Shown piece after piece: positions 55,279 to 58,070 of a stretch of 58,070 bases of DNA (its first letter is position 1; each line of letters begins with the position of its first letter). Source of the stretch: Monosiga brevicollis MX1. Its lineage: Eukaryota > Opisthokonta > Choanoflagellata > Craspedida > Salpingoecidae. The translations under genes and the position numbers were made by a program. The DNA is taken from contig NW_001865065.1 of assembly GCF_000002865.3 (NCBI RefSeq), positions 547,401 through 605,470 on the forward strand, given 5' to 3'. The notes below the pieces were generated by a model. That model was given only the letters and a program-made list of their open reading frames with translations, was not told the DNA's origin and did not search any database.

Positions 55279-56512
55279 GGTGGCGGTTGATTGCAAGTAC
55301 ACACGCACGATGGTGTTGGCAGAGCTCACTTAATAAAAGCGCCTGCTTCGAACAAAGATCAAGGCTCTCGGTGCACTCAAGATTGTATGCGACTAGACTG
55401 GGATTGAATCAGAGTTCTTGATTCACAGTTTGGTAGCAAAGAAAATGCCACCAGCCCTTCAGCCCAGGGTACATGTACAGGGCAAGCAAGTCAACAGTGG
55501 CGGCCATCGCGCTTGAGCGGCGCGTGGAGACTGCGTGATGACGGTTCCTGGAGCCCGCCAGGCACAGGCACAGGCTCATGAGCTCTCGGAAGCTCGACTT
55601 GCCAACGGCCAAGCAGGGGGACGATCACTTCATGTGCAAGGTAATGTGAGTTGGCGCATCATCTTTGCGCCTGGCCAGCGTAAAAGAATTGTAACCGTAA
55701 TGGCCCCTGTGATGACGAGCAAAATTTGCGTGTCGCATCAAAGTCGATGGCATTCGAACACGATTTCTTGCACATAGACAGTGCGGCCTTTGATGATGTG
55801 AGGTCATGGGCAATAATACATCCAGTCGGAGGCGTCGAGGCGTCGAGGAGATCATCAAGCAGTGCATGTCCATGTCCATGTTCCACAACAGAATTTCCCT
55901 TTCGAGAAGATGCCAAGGAAAGGCCTCACCAACGAGGCCCGCCATCACACACACACGCCCCCACGCAGGGGGACTCAGAACTTGGAGCCCATCAAGTCAT
56001 GCAGGCCATGTCGTAAAGTCAGCATGTCGTAAAGTCAGCATGTCAGCATAAATAAATACTAAAAAGACGATTGTCATCATATTTTGTCAGCGTTTATCAT
56101 GTGGCGTACTTGCTTGCTTGCACCCTGCATGCGTGCAAACTTAATTCAATGCGCGCTGGGTGTCCAATGTCGCATCGGATCCCCTCTAGCTCCTTCTCAT
56201 GTGTGATGCGGACACAAACTGACTCAGCCTCAATCGCGCCAAAAGCCCTTGTCTCCAAAGAAAGAACACATTGAATTGGGGGCACGCCGGCATTAATGGA
56301 TAATATGACGACAAGAATCAAAAGTGACTCACACGTTGTCATGAGTGACCACTGACACCTGAGGATCGAGGACATGCATGCTGATCGTCGTTTGCTTTGA
56401 GCGTGTATGCTCCACTGCTCCCACCAAAGTGTTCAAAACCCAAAGCCACCAAGCTGGGACTTACAGAATCGCTCGCGCTTGGCGCCCCGCCCCCGGCCTG
56501 CACCCACGCGGG
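55279..56512. promoter_or_regulatory. Divergent spacer with 17-bp tandem repeat
   Basis: At about 56007-56050 the word CATGTCGTAAAGTCAG is repeated in tandem and runs into GCATGTCAGCATAAATAAATA, an A/T-rich stretch. The TGTCAG core resembles the elements in other divergent spacers. No gene is supported in this 1.2 kb. Confidence 0.45.
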
Positions 56513-57831
56513 ATGAGTCGGAACACAAGTCGGCAAGACAGCCAGTTTCGCCCGAGCAGCACTGACGACGCCGTCATGTCGCGCTTGGACTGTCAGACCA
56601 GGCTGATCAGCTTACAGTGCCCAACAAAGGCTCGCATAACCAGGCGCCGCAGCACGCTAGCGGTCCTCGGCCTCTTCTTCGGATGGCTGTCCAGTGCGAT
56701 GCCAGCTCCGATCGCCACAGAGCTGCCATCAGCAGATCTTATTCTCAGCAGCGGTTTTGTGCCCACTGAGTCAGCTCTTCTTGAGGTAGGCAGTCGCACC
56801 TGCTTTCTCCCTGATGACAATCGTGAACAGCTGCAGCGATGTACGCGCACAGAAATCAAACAGCAATGTACGCCGCCTTTTTCGGACCCGAAATGATGAT
56901 GGGTAATAATATTCATAGAATACTCCACTGGGCATCAAGATCCGCGCATCCAACCGAGGCTTCATGCTTCAGAAAGGCTTTGCCACCGGCATTGCAATTG
57001 AACCTGTTGAAATCGGTAAACCGTGGGCTTTGATCAATTTGCCACATCCCTTGGCCCCTGAAGGCTCATGCATGCGCGCTTTACAGGTGGGCTTTGCGGT
57101 TGCGATCGAATTGTTGCTTGTTACGATGCGCGCGGAAACAGCTGTCTCCGCCTCCGGGAGTGTGAGGACCCCGTTGGAGGCAAGCGCTGTATCAAGTTCA
57201 AGACATGCGACAATGATGACTACGATATGTATCGAAAAAAGGTGTGCTCATCACTTCATCGCACACGCCTCGCTTCTCACCTTGTACAACGTTGACAGAA
57301 GTGTGATGGTAAACTACGACAAGACGGATGTGCCCTGCCTGGAGCAATTGAAAAGCGTATCTCCTCACAACCAGACGCTTCGTGCTTTTTGGTAGGTCCC
57401 TTTGGCGGCAGTCTGCCCTGAAGGTCGACCGCCTGCTTCAATGTCTCCATTTGAGCTCAGATTGCTGGCCGCTCAAATTAAAACCGAACTGCGCGACTGC
57501 GAGCTTATTAAGCCCAAGAAGGTGTGATTGGTGACCCTTCAATCATGGCTGTTTGCCCAACTTGGCCACGCCCTCGATTGCTCCATTCATCCAACCGCAC
57601 TTTGGCCCTGCACCCTTTAGCTGTGCCACTACCGGGCCGACGTTGGTGAAGACATCCTCATTCAGGGTGCAAGCACGTTCGAGTTTGACATTCTCGTCAA
57701 AAATTCCCGGGTAGGCTGCATGTATGAGTACAACCCCAGTCTTGATTTTGACTCTGACCAAACTGCACAGTCATCACTCCCCTTCCTCTCAGCATAACAA
57801 AATTCTTTTTGACATGATTTGCGCATGAGAG
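56513..57831 (+). CDS. Cys-rich, signal-anchored or secreted protein, about 7 exons; tentative model
   Basis: The ATG at 56513 begins a basic, polar N-terminus, then a hydrophobic helix (STLAVLGLFFGWLSSAMPAP). Exon 1 may end at 56788 (GTAGGC donor). Further exons reading in phase are about 56917-57018 (NTPLGIKIRASNRGF to EIG), 57086-57241 (GGLCGCDRIVACYDARGNSC to MYRKK), 57297-57392 (KCDGKLRQDGCALPG), 57455-57520 (AAQIKTELRDCELI), 57629-57717 (LCHYRADVGEDILIQGASTF) and a last piece ending at TGA 57829. The Cys-rich part has about ten cysteines in 60 residues, suggesting disulfides in an extracellular domain. I recognise no family. Read-through of the first donor gives another Cys-rich end (TCFLPDDNREQLQRC), so alternative splicing or a mis-set boundary is possible. 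Confidence 0.5.
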
Positions 57832-58070
57832 GACATGATTTGCGCATGAGAGGGCATGAAGATGTCTTGAACTCTGCCATCTTGAGAGCACAGCTCAATA
57901 TGAACGTGTGGTCGCGTGATAGGCAAAGAAGGATATACAAGGATGTTTCAAACTGATTGAAACCCCAGTGACACTGGGCAATGGGTGTCAGCTCGCGCGT
58001 AGCCCAAAGCAACTCATCTTGCCCTCCACCTCATTCACCTCTTCTACCTCTTCTACCTCTTCTACCTCAT
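57811..58070. repeat. 21-bp tandem duplication and TTCTACCTC array at the window end
   Basis: GACATGATTTGCGCATGAGAG occurs twice in tandem (about 57811-57852). The window ends in a 9-bp array TTCTACCTC repeated about four times (58036-58070), open at the edge. The rest of the stretch shows no gene. Confidence 0.8.

Noticed and set aside
1-58070. Transposons, retroelements, virus-like elements, CRISPR arrays, rRNA or tRNA genes
   Set aside because: No terminal repeats, reverse transcriptase, integrase, transposase or capsid motifs were seen, no CRISPR-type spaced repeats, and no RNA gene with supporting structure.

Overview
This 58 kb window is nuclear DNA from an intron-rich, compact, single-celled eukaryote. 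Most genes are split into many short coding exons separated by roughly 50-250 bp GT-AG introns. Spacers are full of (CA)n/(GT)n, (GA)n and homopolymer tracts. The gene set mixes animal-like regulatory proteins (a doublecortin-like kinase, a possible PTB-domain adaptor, an ULK/ATG1 kinase, a DRAM-family membrane protein) with fungal-length saccharopine dehydrogenase and lineage-specific secreted and zinc-finger proteins. I infer a choanoflagellate (Monosiga-like); this comes from gene content and architecture, not from a marker sequence. I recognised no transposon, retroelement, CRISPR, rRNA or tRNA.

Layout, left to right. 1-1064 has no convincing gene but holds a perfect 87 bp direct repeat. 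1065-2190 (-) encodes an unrecognised basic protein, divergent from a proline-rich, possibly ciliary gene at 2575-4869 (+). 5635-7182 (-) is a DRAM-family membrane protein. 7814-9799 (-) is the mitochondrial YebC/TACO1 translation factor, divergent from a PTB-like adaptor (10749-13031, +). 13470-16784 is a tail-to-tail pair: an intronless GHL15-type glycosidase (+) and a secreted sulfatase (-). Then come saccharopine dehydrogenase (17788-20067, +), a ZFAND2-type AN1 protein (20351-21019, -), a 72-residue membrane microprotein (21682-22015, +), an intronless sulfotransferase-like protein (22590-23483, +) and a doublecortin-like kinase (24566-28339, +).

In the right half are RNA polymerase III subunit RPC5 (28841-32119, -), methylcrotonoyl-CoA carboxylase beta (32641-36048, +), a small secreted CxxxC protein (36720-37266, -), a CstB-like persulfide dioxygenase/rhodanese fusion (38735-40864, +), an ULK/ATG1 kinase ending in an added zinc ribbon (41588-45210, -; a 102 bp assembly gap lies in one intron), a zinc-finger/methyltransferase fusion (48039-49445, +), a nodulin-like MFS transporter (50055-52640, +), a mitochondrially targeted LEA-like protein (52959-55278, -) and a Cys-rich predicted secreted protein (56513-57831, +).

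No single operon-like system exists. Three themes recur: mitochondrial functions (TACO1, MCCC2, the LEA-like protein and, by family, the persulfide enzyme), sulfur chemistry (sulfatase, sulfotransferase, persulfide dioxygenase) and autophagy/lysosome (ULK, DRAM). Eight gene pairs are divergent. Several of those spacers, plus two other upstream regions, carry the 9-mer TATCTGACA or its core TCTGACA. Exon coordinates were derived by hand from GT-AG signals, reading-frame continuity and family alignment from memory; small boundary errors are possible.
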